From: Gillisella vitis
Lineage (GTDB): Bacteria > Pseudomonadota > Alphaproteobacteria > Rhizobiales > Rhizobiaceae
Direction: 5' to 3'
NCBI RefSeq assembly: GCF_001541345.2
Contig: NZ_LMVL02000005.1
Span: forward strand, 1-64,000
DNA: 64,000 nt
Position 1 is the first letter of the stretch; the number at the start of each line of letters is the position of its first letter. Made by a program: the position numbers and the translations under genes. This document shows, piece by piece, positions 1 through 9,671 of the stretch. Below the pieces are notes generated by a model. That model had not been told where the DNA came from and did not search any database. It saw only the letters and a list, made by a program, of their open reading frames with translations.

Positions 1-129
1 GATTTTTATGGAAGGTATGCGTGTGGAACGGTTTTCGATGGGAATCACCATCTTAAAACACCTTCTTTTCTTCTCCGTGACGGCGAACTTGCTAAGGTTC
101 TGACCAATCATTGGTTTGGAGACCACACT
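1..129. other. Left-edge non-coding stretch
   Basis: No reading frame with a recognisable product is seen here. It probably holds the upstream region of the gene that starts at 130; no terminator or clear promoter could be picked out. Confidence 0.4.
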
Positions 130-1086
130 ATGCTTGTGTTGAATGAGGATGATACGGCGGATGCGCTGGGTTGGGCTGATCTGATCGGTGCCTTGAAGGA
201 TATGTTCGCTTGCGACTGCCAGATGCCGGTCCGGCATCATCATACAGTGGAAGTGCCCGGACGTGCCGATGCGACCCTGCTTTTGATGCCCGCCTGGCTG
301 CCCGGCAAATATTGTGGGGTCAAACTGGTTTCGGTTTTTCCAGACAATCACCTCTCTGGTCTCCCCGCCGTGCAAGGAGGCTATCTGCTGACCTCGGGCC
401 AAACAGGAGTGATGCTGGCTGTTATCGATGGTGGCGTTCTGACGGCACGGCGCACTGCGGCAGCGTCTGCCCTGGCGGCGAGCTATCTGGCGCGGCAAGA
501 TGCATCGCATCTGCTGATGGTGGGAACGGGGCGTCTTTCACTTCATCTTATAGAAGCCCATGCTTCCATCAGGCCCCTCACCCGGATTTCCGTCTGGGGC
601 CGCAACTCAGCCAAGGCAGAAGAAACGGCAGCAGCGGCCCGTGCGCTCGGATTTTCCGCTCAGGCAGTGACAGAGATCGAACAGGTTGCGCGGCAGGCAG
701 ATATTATTTCCTGCGCCACCCTGTCGACCGATCCGTTGATTAAAGGAGACTGGCTGAAACCTGGTGCCCATGTCGATCTCGTCGGCGGTTTCCGGCCTGC
801 CATGCGCGAGGCGGATGATATGGCAATTCGCAGGGCGCGCGTCTATGTTGATACCCGTGCGGGCGCGATGGCTGAGGCGGGTGATATCGTACAGCCGCTC
901 CAGAATGGCAGTCTGACGGCCGAGCTGATTCAAGGTGAACTCGCGGAGCTTGTCAGAGGCACTGTCGATGGGCGAAAGCACGCAGAGGAAATTACGCTGT
1001 TCAAATCCGTTGGCGCTGCGCTAGAAGATCTCGCAGGCGCCATCCTGGCGTATGAAACCATAATGGCCCGGCAGGGACGACTATGA
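130..1086 (+). CDS. Ornithine cyclodeaminase / mu-crystallin family protein
   Basis: A 318-residue cytosolic enzyme of the ornithine cyclodeaminase/mu-crystallin family. Members either deaminate ornithine to proline or reduce cyclic imines such as pyrroline-2-carboxylate with NAD(P)H. The family layout is visible: an N-terminal substrate half with the GGYLLTSGQTGVMLAVIDGG region near residues 84-103, a conserved LTARRTAAASALA helix near 104-116, and a Rossmann nucleotide-binding loop LLMVGTGRLSLHL near 128-140. The glycine loop is slightly unusual, with GTGRLS where many members have GAGxQA. Length is normal for the family. It stands alone, 80 bases before hrpB on the same strand. The exact substrate cannot be told from sequence; a reductase of the pyrroline-2-carboxylate type is as likely as true ornithine cyclodeaminase. 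Confidence 0.8.
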   Translation: MLVLNEDDTADALGWADLIGALKDMFACDCQMPVRHHHTVEVPGRADATLLLMPAWLPGKYCGVKLVSVFPDNHLSGLPAVQGGYLLTSGQTGVMLAVIDGGVLTARRTAAASALAASYLARQDASHLLMVGTGRLSLHLIEAHASIRPLTRISVWGRNSAKAEETAAAARALGFSAQAVTEIEQVARQADIISCATLSTDPLIKGDWLKPGAHVDLVGGFRPAMREADDMAIRRARVYVDTRAGAMAEAGDIVQPLQNGSLTAELIQGELAELVRGTVDGRKHAEEITLFKSVGAALEDLAGAILAYETIMARQGRL

Positions 1087-1167
1087 AGGCACGCTCTTTC
1101 AAGGAACGGATGCCGATCGGTTGAGCCGATTCCGATTTCCCTGACATACACAGTGATACGCAATTCC

Positions 1168-3630
1168 ATGGCATTCTCTCTTCCTCCTTATCCCGTCAGT
1201 GAAATCCTGCCTCCTTTGGCGAAGGCATTGCGAGAGGGAAACCGCGCTGTGCTTTCGGCTCCTCCGGGGGCAGGAAAGACGACACTTGTTCCACTCTATC
1301 TGCTTGACCAGCCATGGCGCGGCGACAACCGCATCATTCTGCTGGAGCCAAGGCGGCTGGCCGCGCGTGCTGCAGCGTCCCGCATGGCCTCCCTGATCGG
1401 TGAGACTGTCGGTGAAACCGTGGGCTACCGAATGCGGCTCGATAACCGCATCTCCGCCAAGACGCGGATTGAAGTGGTCACGGAGGGCGTATTTGCCCGG
1501 ATGATTCTGGAGGACCCCGAACTGTCAGGCATTGCCGCCGTGCTGTTTGACGAATTTCACGAACGGTCGCTGGATGCCGATTTCGGCCTGGCGCTGGCAT
1601 TGGATTGCCAATCCGCCCTGCGCGACGATTTGCGGCTGATCGTTATGTCCGCGACGCTGGATGTGCAGCGGGTGGCAAGCCTGATGCAGGACCCGCCGGT
1701 GCTGGAAAGTGCGGGGCGCAGCTTTCCCATCGATATCCGCCACCGCGACCGACCCGGCACCGAGCGGATCGAAGACAGCGTCACCAGTGCCATTCTCGAT
1801 GCCCATGCCAATGAAAGCGGGTCGATCCTTGCCTTTTTGCCCGGTCAGGCCGAAATCCGCCGCGTGGCGGAGCGGCTGGAAGGCCGTTTGCCAGCAGCAA
1901 CTTTGATTGCGCCGCTTTATGGCAATCTTTCACAAGGCGAGCAGGATCAGGCCATCAAACCCACCGCACCCGGCACCCGCAAAGTGGTTCTGGCCACATC
2001 GATCGCAGAGACATCGATCACCATCGATGGAGTGCGGATCGTTATCGACAGTGGGCTGCAACGCCTGCCGGTCTATGAACCCTCGACGGGTATCACGCGA
2101 CTGGAAACCACCCGCGTTTCGCGGGCTTCCGCCGACCAGCGGGCCGGACGTGCCGGTCGAACCGAGCCGGGTATCGCCATCCGACTGTGGCATGCCGGTC
2201 AAACGGCAGCGATGCCAGCCTTTACCCCGCCGGAAATTCTCGCCAGTGACCTGTCCGGTCTGGTGATGGACATGGCCCATTGGGGTGTGACCGATGCCTC
2301 CGCACTATCCTTTATAGACCAACCGCCTGCCGCCGCCTTGAAGGAAGCGCGAAACCTGCTGCTGGCTCTTGGCGCCCTAAATGATCAGGGACATTTGACG
2401 GCCAAAGGCAAGATCATGCGTGGCCTTGGCCTGCCGCCGCGGCTAGCCGCCATGGTAATTGCCGCCACAGAAGAGGGACAGGCCAAAACAGCCAGCGAAA
2501 TCGCCGTCCTGCTGACAGAACAAGGATTGGGTGGAACGGATATCGATTTGGAAGAACGCCTGCGCCGGTTTCGGTCGGACCGCAGCGAGCGGGCCAGTGC
2601 AGCGCGCAAGCTGGCGGATCGGTTGACGAAAGACCTGCCGAAACATCAGGCTGCTGCCACCCCGGCGCTGGTCGGAATGCTGCTTTTATATGCCTATCCC
2701 GACCGGATCGCGCTGAAACGAGGCGCGCCAGGGCGATATGTGATGGCAAACGGGCGCGGCGCGGAACTGGCGCAAACCGAACGGCTGGCGGCAAGCGATA
2801 TGCTTGTCATTGCCGATCTGACCGGGCGGGCAGCGCAGGGGCGAATCCTCAGCGCGGCGGAAATCCGCCTTTCCGATATAGAAGAGAGCCTGCCGGCGGC
2901 AATCATTCAGGGCGATGAGAGCTTTTTCGACCCGCCAAGCGGCCAGGTCCGGGCGCGGCGCGTCAAGCGGATCGGTGCGATCATTCTGGAGGAAACACCG
3001 CTAGGGCGACCCAGTGGCGAAGGTGCCACCAAGGCCCTCGCCGAGGGATTGCGGCAATTGGGCCTCGACCGCCTGAATTTCAGCAAAAATGCCGAGCAAT
3101 TGCGCCAGCGCATCGGTTTTCTTCACCGCACGCTCGGAACGCCCTGGCCGGATATGAGTGACGAGGCCCTGCTGGATCGGCTTGAGGACTGGTTCATTCC
3201 CTTCCAGACCGGTGTGCGCAGCCTTGCCGATATTTCCATGGGCGGGATCATCGATGGGCTGAAGGCGCTGGTGCCTTACGAGGCGCAGCGTGATCTGGAC
3301 CGGATGGCGCCGACCCATTTTACCGCGCCGACCGGCATGAGCCATCCGATCCAATATGACGGCGACGAGCCGAAGCTGACGATCCGCGTCCAGGAATTGT
3401 TCGGCCTGAAAAACCATCCGGCTATTGGCGGTGGACGGTTGCCGCTGCTGCTGGAACTGACGTCGCCAGCGCATCGGCCAATCCAGACGACCCGCGACCT
3501 GCCTGTTTTCTGGGCCGGATCATGGAGCGACGTGCGCGCCGACATGCGCGGACGCTATCCCCGCCATCCCTGGCCCGACGACCCTGCTGCTGCTGCCCCC
3601 ACGACACGGGCCAAACCGCGTGGTACATAG
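1168..3630 (+). CDS. hrpB: ATP-dependent helicase HrpB
   Basis: An 820-residue DEAH-family RNA-helicase-like ATPase. All main motifs are visible: the P-loop APPGAGKTT near residue 35, the DEFH box (FDEFHERSLDADFG) near 125, motif III SATLD near 155, motif V/VI with TSIAETSITIDGVR and QRAGRAGR near 270-330, and the long HrpB-specific C-terminal domain. Length fits HrpB (about 820). The frame opens with a GTG at 1153, but the ATG at 1168 (MAFSLPPYPVSEILPPL) begins the conserved sequence and is taken as the start. HrpB is widespread in Proteobacteria, but its cellular role is poorly defined; it is not essential where tested. It is followed within 36 bases by actS, so read-through is possible. 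Confidence 0.93.
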   Translation: MAFSLPPYPVSEILPPLAKALREGNRAVLSAPPGAGKTTLVPLYLLDQPWRGDNRIILLEPRRLAARAAASRMASLIGETVGETVGYRMRLDNRISAKTRIEVVTEGVFARMILEDPELSGIAAVLFDEFHERSLDADFGLALALDCQSALRDDLRLIVMSATLDVQRVASLMQDPPVLESAGRSFPIDIRHRDRPGTERIEDSVTSAILDAHANESGSILAFLPGQAEIRRVAERLEGRLPAATLIAPLYGNLSQGEQDQAIKPTAPGTRKVVLATSIAETSITIDGVRIVIDSGLQRLPVYEPSTGITRLETTRVSRASADQRAGRAGRTEPGIAIRLWHAGQTAAMPAFTPPEILASDLSGLVMDMAHWGVTDASALSFIDQPPAAALKEARNLLLALGALNDQGHLTAKGKIMRGLGLPPRLAAMVIAATEEGQAKTASEIAVLLTEQGLGGTDIDLEERLRRFRSDRSERASAARKLADRLTKDLPKHQAAATPALVGMLLLYAYPDRIALKRGAPGRYVMANGRGAELAQTERLAASDMLVIADLTGRAAQGRILSAAEIRLSDIEESLPAAIIQGDESFFDPPSGQVRARRVKRIGAIILEETPLGRPSGEGATKALAEGLRQLGLDRLNFSKNAEQLRQRIGFLHRTLGTPWPDMSDEALLDRLEDWFIPFQTGVRSLADISMGGIIDGLKALVPYEAQRDLDRMAPTHFTAPTGMSHPIQYDGDEPKLTIRVQELFGLKNHPAIGGGRLPLLLELTSPAHRPIQTTRDLPVFWAGSWSDVRADMRGRYPRHPWPDDPAAAAPTTRAKPRGT

Positions 3631-3665
3631 ATCCTGCCCGAAGGAGGACGGGCGGGGGAACGTGA

Positions 3666-4970
3666 ATGAGCGCAAAGACGGATATTCGCATGCATTTTGG
3701 TACATCCAGCCGCAGATTGCGGCTTGAAACGCTCGTCCGGCTTCGCTGGCTGGCGGTCGCAGGGCAGACCATCACCCTGGCAATTGTCGCGCTGGTTCTG
3801 CAATTTCCAATGCCGGTACTGGCCGCAGCCATCCTGATCGGCGCATTAGCAGTTGTGAATTTCCTGCTGCAACTGGCCTTTCCCTCCACCCAGAGACTAG
3901 AGCCAATCTGGACACTGGCAATCTTGGCGCTGGACCTTTTCCAGATGGGAGCGCTGCTGTTCATCACCGGCGGGCTGGCCAATCCCTTCGCACCGCTGAT
4001 CTGCGTACCGGTCATCGTGGTTTTTGCCTCCCAACCGCTGCGCCATTCCATGGCCTTGCTGGGTCTGGCGATGGTCTGCATTTCGGTTCAGGCTTTCACG
4101 CCTTTTCCCCTGCCCTGGTATGCCGACTATATTGATCGCGGCGGCCCGGTCATGCTGGTGGCGATCTGGTGCTCGATTGTGTCGATGACCGCCTTTGCTG
4201 CTTTCTATGCCTATCGCGTGTCCAAAGAAGCCAACCTTCTGGCCGATGCGCTGGCGGCAACCGAATTGGTGCTGCAAAAGGAAAAGCATCTTTCCCAGCT
4301 GGATGGGCTGGCGGCGGCAGCGGCCCATGAATTGGGGACGCCTCTGGCGACGATCAGCGTCGTTGCCAAGGAAATGGAACGGGAATTGGGCAAGGACCCA
4401 CGATTTGGCGAGGACGTCCAGCTGCTGCGCAGCCAGAGCGAACGTTGCCGTGATATCCTGAAACGGTTGACCACCCTGTCCGCCGAGGATGAGGCGCATA
4501 TGCGGCAATTGCCGCTCTCGTCGCTGATTGAGGAAGTGATCGCGCCTCACCGGGACTTCGGCATCAAGCTGACGGTGGTAGAGGTTTCGGGCCACGACGG
4601 CGAGCCGGTAGGCAACCGCAATCCCGGCATTCTCTACGGGCTTGGCAACCTGATCGAAAACGCCTTGGATTATGCACGGAAACAGGTGATCGTGACCGTG
4701 GAGCATGACAACCGTCATGTGACGATCATGATCGAGGATGATGGAGAAGGCTTTGCGCCCGATATCCTGCTGAGAATCGGCGAGCCTTATGTCACCAGCC
4801 GCAAAAGCGATGCGCGAGCGGGCGGGCTTGGGCTGGGGTTGTTCATTGCCAAGACCCTGCTGGAGCGTTCCGGCGCTGTCCTGACCTTTGAAAACCGGGG
4901 CGCTTCCAGCCCGGGCGCACGGGTAACGGTGCGCTGGCCACGCCGGGAAATGGAAACACCGACAAAGTGA
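3666..4970 (+). CDS. actS: Redox-responsive sensor histidine kinase ActS (RegB/PrrB family)
   Basis: A 434-residue inner-membrane histidine kinase of the RegB/PrrB/ActS family. Residues about 25-190 form several membrane helices. The segment GGLANPFAPLICVPV near residue 102 is the quinone-binding region typical of RegB. The phosphoacceptor is His221 in the box AAAHELGTPLATIS. Cys261 in SERCRDIL matches the redox-active cysteine of RegB. The ATPase domain has an N box (NLIENALDYA), DDGEGFAP and GGLGLGLFIAKTLLE. Known family members sense redox and quinone state and control CO2 and nitrogen fixation, respiration and, in Sinorhizobium, acid tolerance. The cognate regulator actR lies 156 bases downstream on the same strand, separated by a palindromic repeat element. 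Confidence 0.93.
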   Translation: MSAKTDIRMHFGTSSRRLRLETLVRLRWLAVAGQTITLAIVALVLQFPMPVLAAAILIGALAVVNFLLQLAFPSTQRLEPIWTLAILALDLFQMGALLFITGGLANPFAPLICVPVIVVFASQPLRHSMALLGLAMVCISVQAFTPFPLPWYADYIDRGGPVMLVAIWCSIVSMTAFAAFYAYRVSKEANLLADALAATELVLQKEKHLSQLDGLAAAAAHELGTPLATISVVAKEMERELGKDPRFGEDVQLLRSQSERCRDILKRLTTLSAEDEAHMRQLPLSSLIEEVIAPHRDFGIKLTVVEVSGHDGEPVGNRNPGILYGLGNLIENALDYARKQVIVTVEHDNRHVTIMIEDDGEGFAPDILLRIGEPYVTSRKSDARAGGLGLGLFIAKTLLERSGAVLTFENRGASSPGARVTVRWPRREMETPTK

Positions 4971-5011
4971 CTTTACCGACAGAGGCGAGTGCGCAATAAC
5001 GCTGCGGACGT

Positions 5012-5114
5012 TAGAGCGTTTCTGCTCTTCATGGAATCGCAGCAACGCTCTAGCTCTTTGTTTTAGCATTTCCGGACGGAAAACCGGTTTCCTCTTTTCC
5101 TGGAAATGCTCTAG
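5012..5114. repeat. RIME-like two-palindrome rhizobial intergenic element, copy 1
   Basis: Two imperfect palindromes sit side by side between actS and actR: one from 5012 to 5052 (arms TAGAGCG and CGCTCTA) and one from about 5067 to 5115 (arms GCATTTCC and GGAAATGC around GGACGGAAAACCGG). This matches the style of rhizobial intergenic mosaic elements. A diverged copy in the opposite orientation lies at 40591-40660. It may form RNA hairpins that modulate the actS-actR transcript. Confidence 0.75.
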
Positions 5115-5126
5115 GATTGAAAGAAC

Positions 5127-5702
5127 ATGACCCAGGATATGCCGATCACCCACGAAGAGGGCGCTGCCGATCTCGGCCCGGACGCCACCTTGTTGATAGT
5201 CGATGACGACCAGCCCTTTCTGCGACGGCTGGCTCGCGCCATGGAAACCCGTGGCTTTCAAGTGGATATCGCCTCTTCTGTGGCGGAAGGCATTGCCAAG
5301 GCCAAGACCGCAGCACCGAAATATGCGGTGGTCGACCTACGGCTTGGCGATGGCAATGGTCTTGATGTGATCCAGGCAATTCGCGAAAGCCGAACCGACA
5401 CGCGGATTATCGTGCTGACCGGCTACGGCAATATTGCCACCGCCGTTACCGCCGTCAAACTCGGCGCGGTGGATTATCTGTCGAAACCTGCCGATGCCGA
5501 CGATGTCTTCAACGCCCTGACCCAGCGTCCGGGCGAAAAGGCCGATGTGCCGGAAAACCCGATGTCTGCCGACCGGGTACGTTGGGAACATATCCAGCGG
5601 GTCTATGAGGCCTGCGAGCGCAATGTCTCGGAAACCGCACGGCGGCTGAACATGCACCGCCGCACGCTGCAACGGATTCTGGCCAAGCGCGCACCAAAGT
5701 AA
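5127..5702 (+). CDS. actR: Response regulator ActR (RegA/PrrA family)
   Basis: A 191-residue response regulator, partner of ActS. The receiver domain covers residues about 20-135, with acidic pocket DDD at 26-28, phosphoacceptor Asp70 in VVDLRLGDG, switch residue Thr in VLTGYG and Lys in YLSKPAD. A short linker leads to a Fis-type helix-turn-helix at the C-terminus, SETARRLNMHRRTLQRIL, nearly invariant in the RegA family. Length is typical. The family controls redox-dependent genes for respiration, nitrogen metabolism and, in Sinorhizobium, acid tolerance. ATG at 5127 is used; a second in-frame ATG at 5139 is possible. It converges with mmcB, with only 19 bases between the two stop codons. 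Confidence 0.94.
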   Translation: MTQDMPITHEEGAADLGPDATLLIVDDDQPFLRRLARAMETRGFQVDIASSVAEGIAKAKTAAPKYAVVDLRLGDGNGLDVIQAIRESRTDTRIIVLTGYGNIATAVTAVKLGAVDYLSKPADADDVFNALTQRPGEKADVPENPMSADRVRWEHIQRVYEACERNVSETARRLNMHRRTLQRILAKRAPK

Positions 5703-5721
5703 CACGCGTGCGCCGAAATCA

Positions 5722-6207
5722 TCAGGGCAGAAATTGCGGGGCGGCATCCCATTCGGCCCGCATCAACCGTTGGGCTGCCGCACGCGAAAAAGCCAGCATC
5801 ACGGATTTGCGGGTGGCGGGAGCAAGCCTGTGTTCCGGTGCATCGCGCAACAGATGCGCACCATAGCCGTCTGAAACGATCAGACCGCAGTCTTGCGGAA
5901 AAATCTCCTGGGGCACATCGGGCAGCGTGGCGAAAAACAGCCGGTCACAATGCTGGCGATAGTCCGGCCATTTGCGGTCGACCCGGAAATCCTCGATAGA
6001 AGATTTGATCTCGGTAATCCAGATTTCACCCTTATCCGAAACGCTGATCAGGTCGGCGCGTCGGCCGCTGGCCAGCGAAAGCTCCGGCAACACGGCATGG
6101 CGCATCTGATCGAGAAGCAATTGCGTGCCACGGCGAATCATTAAGGCACGTTCGGACTGCCTTCCGTCGATTAATGTATTCTTAACGGAAATAGTAAGAA
6201 TCGTCAT
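5722..6207 (-). CDS. mmcB: MmcB family DNA repair protein
   Basis: A 161-residue protein of the MmcB family (formerly DUF1052), with a restriction-endonuclease-like fold. Near residues 48-70 it shows GRRADLISVSDKGEIWITEI followed by KSS, which fits the D-(x)n-ExK core of PD-(D/E)XK nucleases. In Caulobacter, mmcB is an SOS gene needed for mitomycin C resistance; I see no LexA box upstream here. The start at 6207 is preceded by an AAGAGAAG stretch and keeps the conserved DGRQSERA segment; a start at the internal Met near residue 23 would lose it. A TTAA-N7-TTAA sequence (6171-6185) falls inside the first codons. The gene converges with actR. Confidence 0.88.
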   Translation of the reverse strand: MTILTISVKNTLIDGRQSERALMIRRGTQLLLDQMRHAVLPELSLASGRRADLISVSDKGEIWITEIKSSIEDFRVDRKWPDYRQHCDRLFFATLPDVPQEIFPQDCGLIVSDGYGAHLLRDAPEHRLAPATRKSVMLAFSRAAAQRLMRAEWDAAPQFLP

Positions 6208-6383
6208 AATCTTCTCTTAGCTGGCCCCAAGTCTGTTGCAAAAAAGCCAGTCTTCAGCAATTTGCGAAGCCAGAGACGGCATGGGTCTTCTGTTCCCTTG
6301 CAAACTCCACTGTAATCAAAAATATACCACTATCAAAGCTGGTAACACAGATCATTTCCCGCCCGAAAGTCGATGAGCCTCCC

Positions 6384-7082
6384 ATGCGAATCCGCAATGC
6401 ACTGACCGTGCTCGGTCTATTCTCCACCCTCGCCATCACTGGCTGCTCCACCACGTCGGAAGCCGACAGCAAAAAGACCGCTGAGGCCGCGCCTGTTGTC
6501 GCCCCCGCCGCCGTCGAAACAGCACAGATTTTCGATGATTCCTATGGTCCGGTCACGGATGCTGGCTATGCACTGCCAGGCATTCCGATCCAGAAGGTCA
6601 ATCCGAAGTTCCGCCGCCAGATCATTGCCTTCGACACGACAGAGCGGCCCGGTACGATCATCGTCAACACCAAGGAACGCTTCCTGTATTACGTTCTGCC
6701 TAATGGCAAGGCGATCCGCTACGGCATCGGCGTCGGCAAGGACGGCTTCGCCTGGCAGGGTCAGGCCTATGTTGCCTGGAAGCAGGAATGGCCAACCTGG
6801 CATCCGCCGAAGGAAATGGCCGTGCGCAAGCCGGAAGTGGCCAAATACGTCGAAAACGGCATGGGCCCCAGCATCAGCAATCCGCTTGGCGCCCGCGCCA
6901 TGTATCTGTTCAACGACAAGGGCCAGGACACGCTGTTCCGCATCCACGGTTCGCCGGAATGGGCCTCGATCGGCACCGCCGCCTCTTCGGGCTGCATTCG
7001 CATGATCAACCAGGACGTTATCGACCTCTACAGCCGCGTCCTGCCGGGCAAGGCCACCAAGGTCATCGTTCAGCAGTCCTGA
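6384..7082 (+). CDS. L,D-transpeptidase lipoprotein (YkuD domain)
   Basis: A 232-residue exported L,D-transpeptidase. The N-terminus MRIRNALTVLGLFSTLAITGC is a lipoprotein signal with lipobox ITGC, so the mature protein should start at Cys21 and be anchored in the periplasm. The YkuD catalytic domain runs from about residue 90 to the end. It has an upstream catalytic-region histidine (FRIHGSPEW) and the nucleophile motif SSGCIRM. Such enzymes make 3-3 crosslinks in peptidoglycan or attach proteins to it; rhizobia have many paralogues and 3-3 links are abundant in polar-growing Agrobacterium. The ATG at 6373 is out of frame, so 6384 is the start. A strong terminator follows at 7111-7140. Confidence 0.9.
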   Translation: MRIRNALTVLGLFSTLAITGCSTTSEADSKKTAEAAPVVAPAAVETAQIFDDSYGPVTDAGYALPGIPIQKVNPKFRRQIIAFDTTERPGTIIVNTKERFLYYVLPNGKAIRYGIGVGKDGFAWQGQAYVAWKQEWPTWHPPKEMAVRKPEVAKYVENGMGPSISNPLGARAMYLFNDKGQDTLFRIHGSPEWASIGTAASSGCIRMINQDVIDLYSRVLPGKATKVIVQQS

Positions 7083-7110
7083 TGTCAGCCAATCGATAGC
7101 TTCGACTGAA

Positions 7111-7140
7111 AAGCCGCCGGATCGCTCCGGCGGCTTTTTT
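7111..7140 (+). terminator. Rho-independent terminator after the L,D-transpeptidase gene
   Basis: A perfect GC-rich stem (GCCGCCGG / CCGGCGGC, loop ATCGCT) is followed by a run of six T. It directly abuts a parS-like palindrome at 7140. Confidence 0.92.
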
Positions 7141-7155
7141 GTTTCACGTGAAAAT
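7140..7155. other. parS-like site 1
   Basis: The 16-mer TGTTTCACGTGAAAAT matches the chromosomal parS consensus TGTTTCACGTGAAACA at 14 of 16 positions, with the central palindrome TTTCACGTGAAA intact. ParB is expected to bind it. It lies in the gap between convergent genes, just after a terminator. Confidence 0.7.
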
Positions 7156-7182
7156 TTCAGTCCGCTTCGCCGGATCGCACCA

Positions 7183-7275
7183 GACGCGAAACCGTTTCAC
7201 TTTTGCTGGAATTGGCGTCTTGCTGGCGCAATTCCGGACACAAAACCGTTTCACACTTTTGCTGGAATTGCTGTG
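7183..7275. repeat. Tandem rhizobial repeat running into the 3' end of glcB
   Basis: Two direct copies of a unit with core AACCGTTTCAC(AC)TTTTGCTGGAATTG are found at about 7186-7214 and 7240-7270. Similar segments recur in Rhizobiaceae intergenic regions (from family knowledge). The second copy contains the glcB stop codon (7251-7253) and encodes its last residues. Confidence 0.65.
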
Positions 7276-9431
7276 GCCTTCAACTCAAGCCGACGACGGT
7301 GCAGAACCGGTTCGGTATAACCGTTCGGCTGTTCCCTGCCCTTCAACACCAGATCGAGTGCCGCCTGAAAAGCGATGGAGGTGTCGAAATCGGCACCCAT
7401 CGGGCGATAGGCCGAATCACCCGCATTCTGCTTATCGACGATGGCTGCCATGCGTTTCAGCGTTTCGACCACCTGCGTCTCGGTGACAACGCCATGATGC
7501 AGCCAGTTGGCCATGTGCTGGGCGGAGATGCGCAGGGTTGCGCGGTCTTCCATCAACCCGACATTGTTGATGTCAGGCACTTTCGAGCAGCCGATGCCCT
7601 GGTCGATCCAGCGGACCACATAGCCGAGAATGCCCTGGGCATTGTTATCCAACTCGCGCTGAATTTCTTCCGTTGTCCAATTGGGGCGGGAGGCCACCGG
7701 CACCGAGAGAATATCGACGAGCTTGGCCCGTGTCCGGCTTTTCAATCCAGCCTGGACACCCGCGACATCCACTTGATGATAATGAGTGGCATGCAGCGTT
7801 GCCGCCGTTGGTGATGGAACCCAGGCAGTATTGGCACCCGCTTTCGGATGGGCGATCTTCTGTTCCAGCATCGCTGCCATCAGGTCCGGCATGGCCCACA
7901 TGCCCTTGCCGATCTGGGCATGGCCGGACAGGCCGCATTGCAGACCGATATCGACGTTCCAGTTTTCATAAGCCGCAATCCAGGCGGCCTGTTTCATGTC
8001 ACCCTTGCGGATCATCGGCCCGGCTTCCATCGACGTATGGATTTCGTCGCCGGTGCGGTCGAGGAAGCCGGTATTGATGAACACCACCCGGTCCTTAGCG
8101 GCACGGATGCACTCCTTGAGGTTAACCGTGGTACGGCGCTCCTCGTCCATGATTCCCATTTTGATGGTATTGGGTTCCATGCCCAGCGCCTGTTCGACAC
8201 GGGTGAAGATTTCAACGGCAAAAGCCACTTCTTCCGGCCCATGCATTTTCGGCTTCACCACATACATCGAGCCCTGGCGCGAATTCTGCCGCCGTCCGTT
8301 CGGGCCAATATCGTGCAGCGCAATCAGCGCGGTCACCATTGCGTCCATGATCCCTTCCGGCACCTCTGCACCGTCGCGATCCAGAATGGCCGGATTGGTC
8401 ATCAGATGCCCGACATTGCGAATCAGCATCAGCGACCGGCACGCGACGGTAAAGGGCTTGCCCTGCGGATCGGTGAATTCGAGGTCGGGATTGAGGGCGC
8501 GGGTAAAGACATGATCGCCCTTGGCAACCACTTCCTCCAGATCACCCTTCATCAAGCCGAGCCAGTTGGAATAGGCCAGGATCTTGTCCTCGGCATCGAC
8601 GGCGGCAACCGAATCCTCGCAGTCCATGATGGCGGTAATCGCCGATTCCAGTCTGATATCGTTGATATGCGCCTTATCGGCAGCGCCGATCGCACCCTGC
8701 GAGTCAATGCAGATTTCCACATGCAGGCCGTTGCGGCGCAGAAGATAGGACGTCACGCTGTCGTCTTCGCTGAACGTTCCCGCCAGTTGTGAAGGGTCCA
8801 TCAATCCGGTCTTGTCGCCGGAAGTCAGCGTCACATCGAGATAGCCATTGGCAAGCGCAAGCCCTGCCACATCCGCCCAGCGTCCACCCGCCAGCGGCAC
8901 GGACTGATCGAGGAAAGCCCGCGCCCAGGCAATAACCTTTTCACCGCGTTTGGGATTATACCCTCTGCCCTTTTCGGCACCGTCAGCCTCGGAGATCGCA
9001 TCCGTTCCGTAGAGCGCATCGTAAAGCGAACCCCAGCGCGCATTGGCGGCATTCAGGGCATAGCGGGCATTCATCACAGGCACGACAAGCTGCGGGCCGG
9101 CAATCGAAGCAATTTCCGCATCGACATTGCTGGTCGTCACGGAGAAATCCGGTCCTTCCGGCAGGAGATAGCCGATATCGCGCAGGAAAGCTTCGTAAGC
9201 CGCAAGATCCGAGGGAGCGCCGTTTTGCTTGTACCAATTGTCCAGCTGCGCTTGAAACGCGTCGCGTTTGGCCAGCAGGGCGCGGTTCTTCGGGGCAAGC
9301 TCGTGCACGAGGCTGGAGAAATGCTGGAAGAAGGCCTCTGGCTCCACGCCTGTCCCCGGCAAGGCCTCGCTCACCAGAAAATCATAGAGATCCTGCTCGA
9401 TAGCCAGACCAAACTGTTCGACACGCGCCAT
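7251..9431 (-). CDS. glcB: Malate synthase G
   Basis: A 726-residue cytosolic malate synthase of the G type, which condenses glyoxylate with acetyl-CoA to malate in the glyoxylate bypass and glycolate use. The full-length match includes conserved stretches such as [19 protein letters not shown], the [11 protein letters not shown] segment, and the [16 protein letters not shown] active-site region. Length matches the G isoform (about 720-730), not the shorter A isoform. The start ATG at 9431 has a near-perfect AGGAGG ribosome-binding site six bases upstream. The last codons and stop lie inside a dispersed repeat, so the C-terminal tail probably differs from relatives. The gene is monocistronic and divides convergently from the L,D-transpeptidase. 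Confidence 0.96.
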   Translation of the reverse strand: MARVEQFGLAIEQDLYDFLVSEALPGTGVEPEAFFQHFSSLVHELAPKNRALLAKRDAFQAQLDNWYKQNGAPSDLAAYEAFLRDIGYLLPEGPDFSVTTSNVDAEIASIAGPQLVVPVMNARYALNAANARWGSLYDALYGTDAISEADGAEKGRGYNPKRGEKVIAWARAFLDQSVPLAGGRWADVAGLALANGYLDVTLTSGDKTGLMDPSQLAGTFSEDDSVTSYLLRRNGLHVEICIDSQGAIGAADKAHINDIRLESAITAIMDCEDSVAAVDAEDKILAYSNWLGLMKGDLEEVVAKGDHVFTRALNPDLEFTDPQGKPFTVACRSLMLIRNVGHLMTNPAILDRDGAEVPEGIMDAMVTALIALHDIGPNGRRQNSRQGSMYVVKPKMHGPEEVAFAVEIFTRVEQALGMEPNTIKMGIMDEERRTTVNLKECIRAAKDRVVFINTGFLDRTGDEIHTSMEAGPMIRKGDMKQAAWIAAYENWNVDIGLQCGLSGHAQIGKGMWAMPDLMAAMLEQKIAHPKAGANTAWVPSPTAATLHATHYHQVDVAGVQAGLKSRTRAKLVDILSVPVASRPNWTTEEIQRELDNNAQGILGYVVRWIDQGIGCSKVPDINNVGLMEDRATLRISAQHMANWLHHGVVTETQVVETLKRMAAIVDKQNAGDSAYRPMGADFDTSIAFQAALDLVLKGREQPNGYTEPVLHRRRLELKATAIPAKV

Positions 9432-9671
9432 TTCAACCTCCTGCGGTCATCCATTCTTCAAGGCGCAAAGCCTGTTCGCGGTGCACTATGCGCCGACGCT
9501 ATCCAGCCCTGCCACCAGCCGCTTTCGCCGCCCACGCTACCATCCCCGTTCTTGATTGACTGTCAACCGGGCATAAATCTGAAATATCGATGCTAATTTG
9601 GGCAAAACAGGAAATAAGCCTTTTGTTGCGCCTGAAAGCATCGTGCAAGACGTGAAAATCGGCACAATCGT

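Noticed and set aside
3897..5261. Minus-strand open frame of 454 codons across actS and actR
   Set aside because: Antisense to two well-conserved genes and crosses the repeat element between them; no domain recognised.
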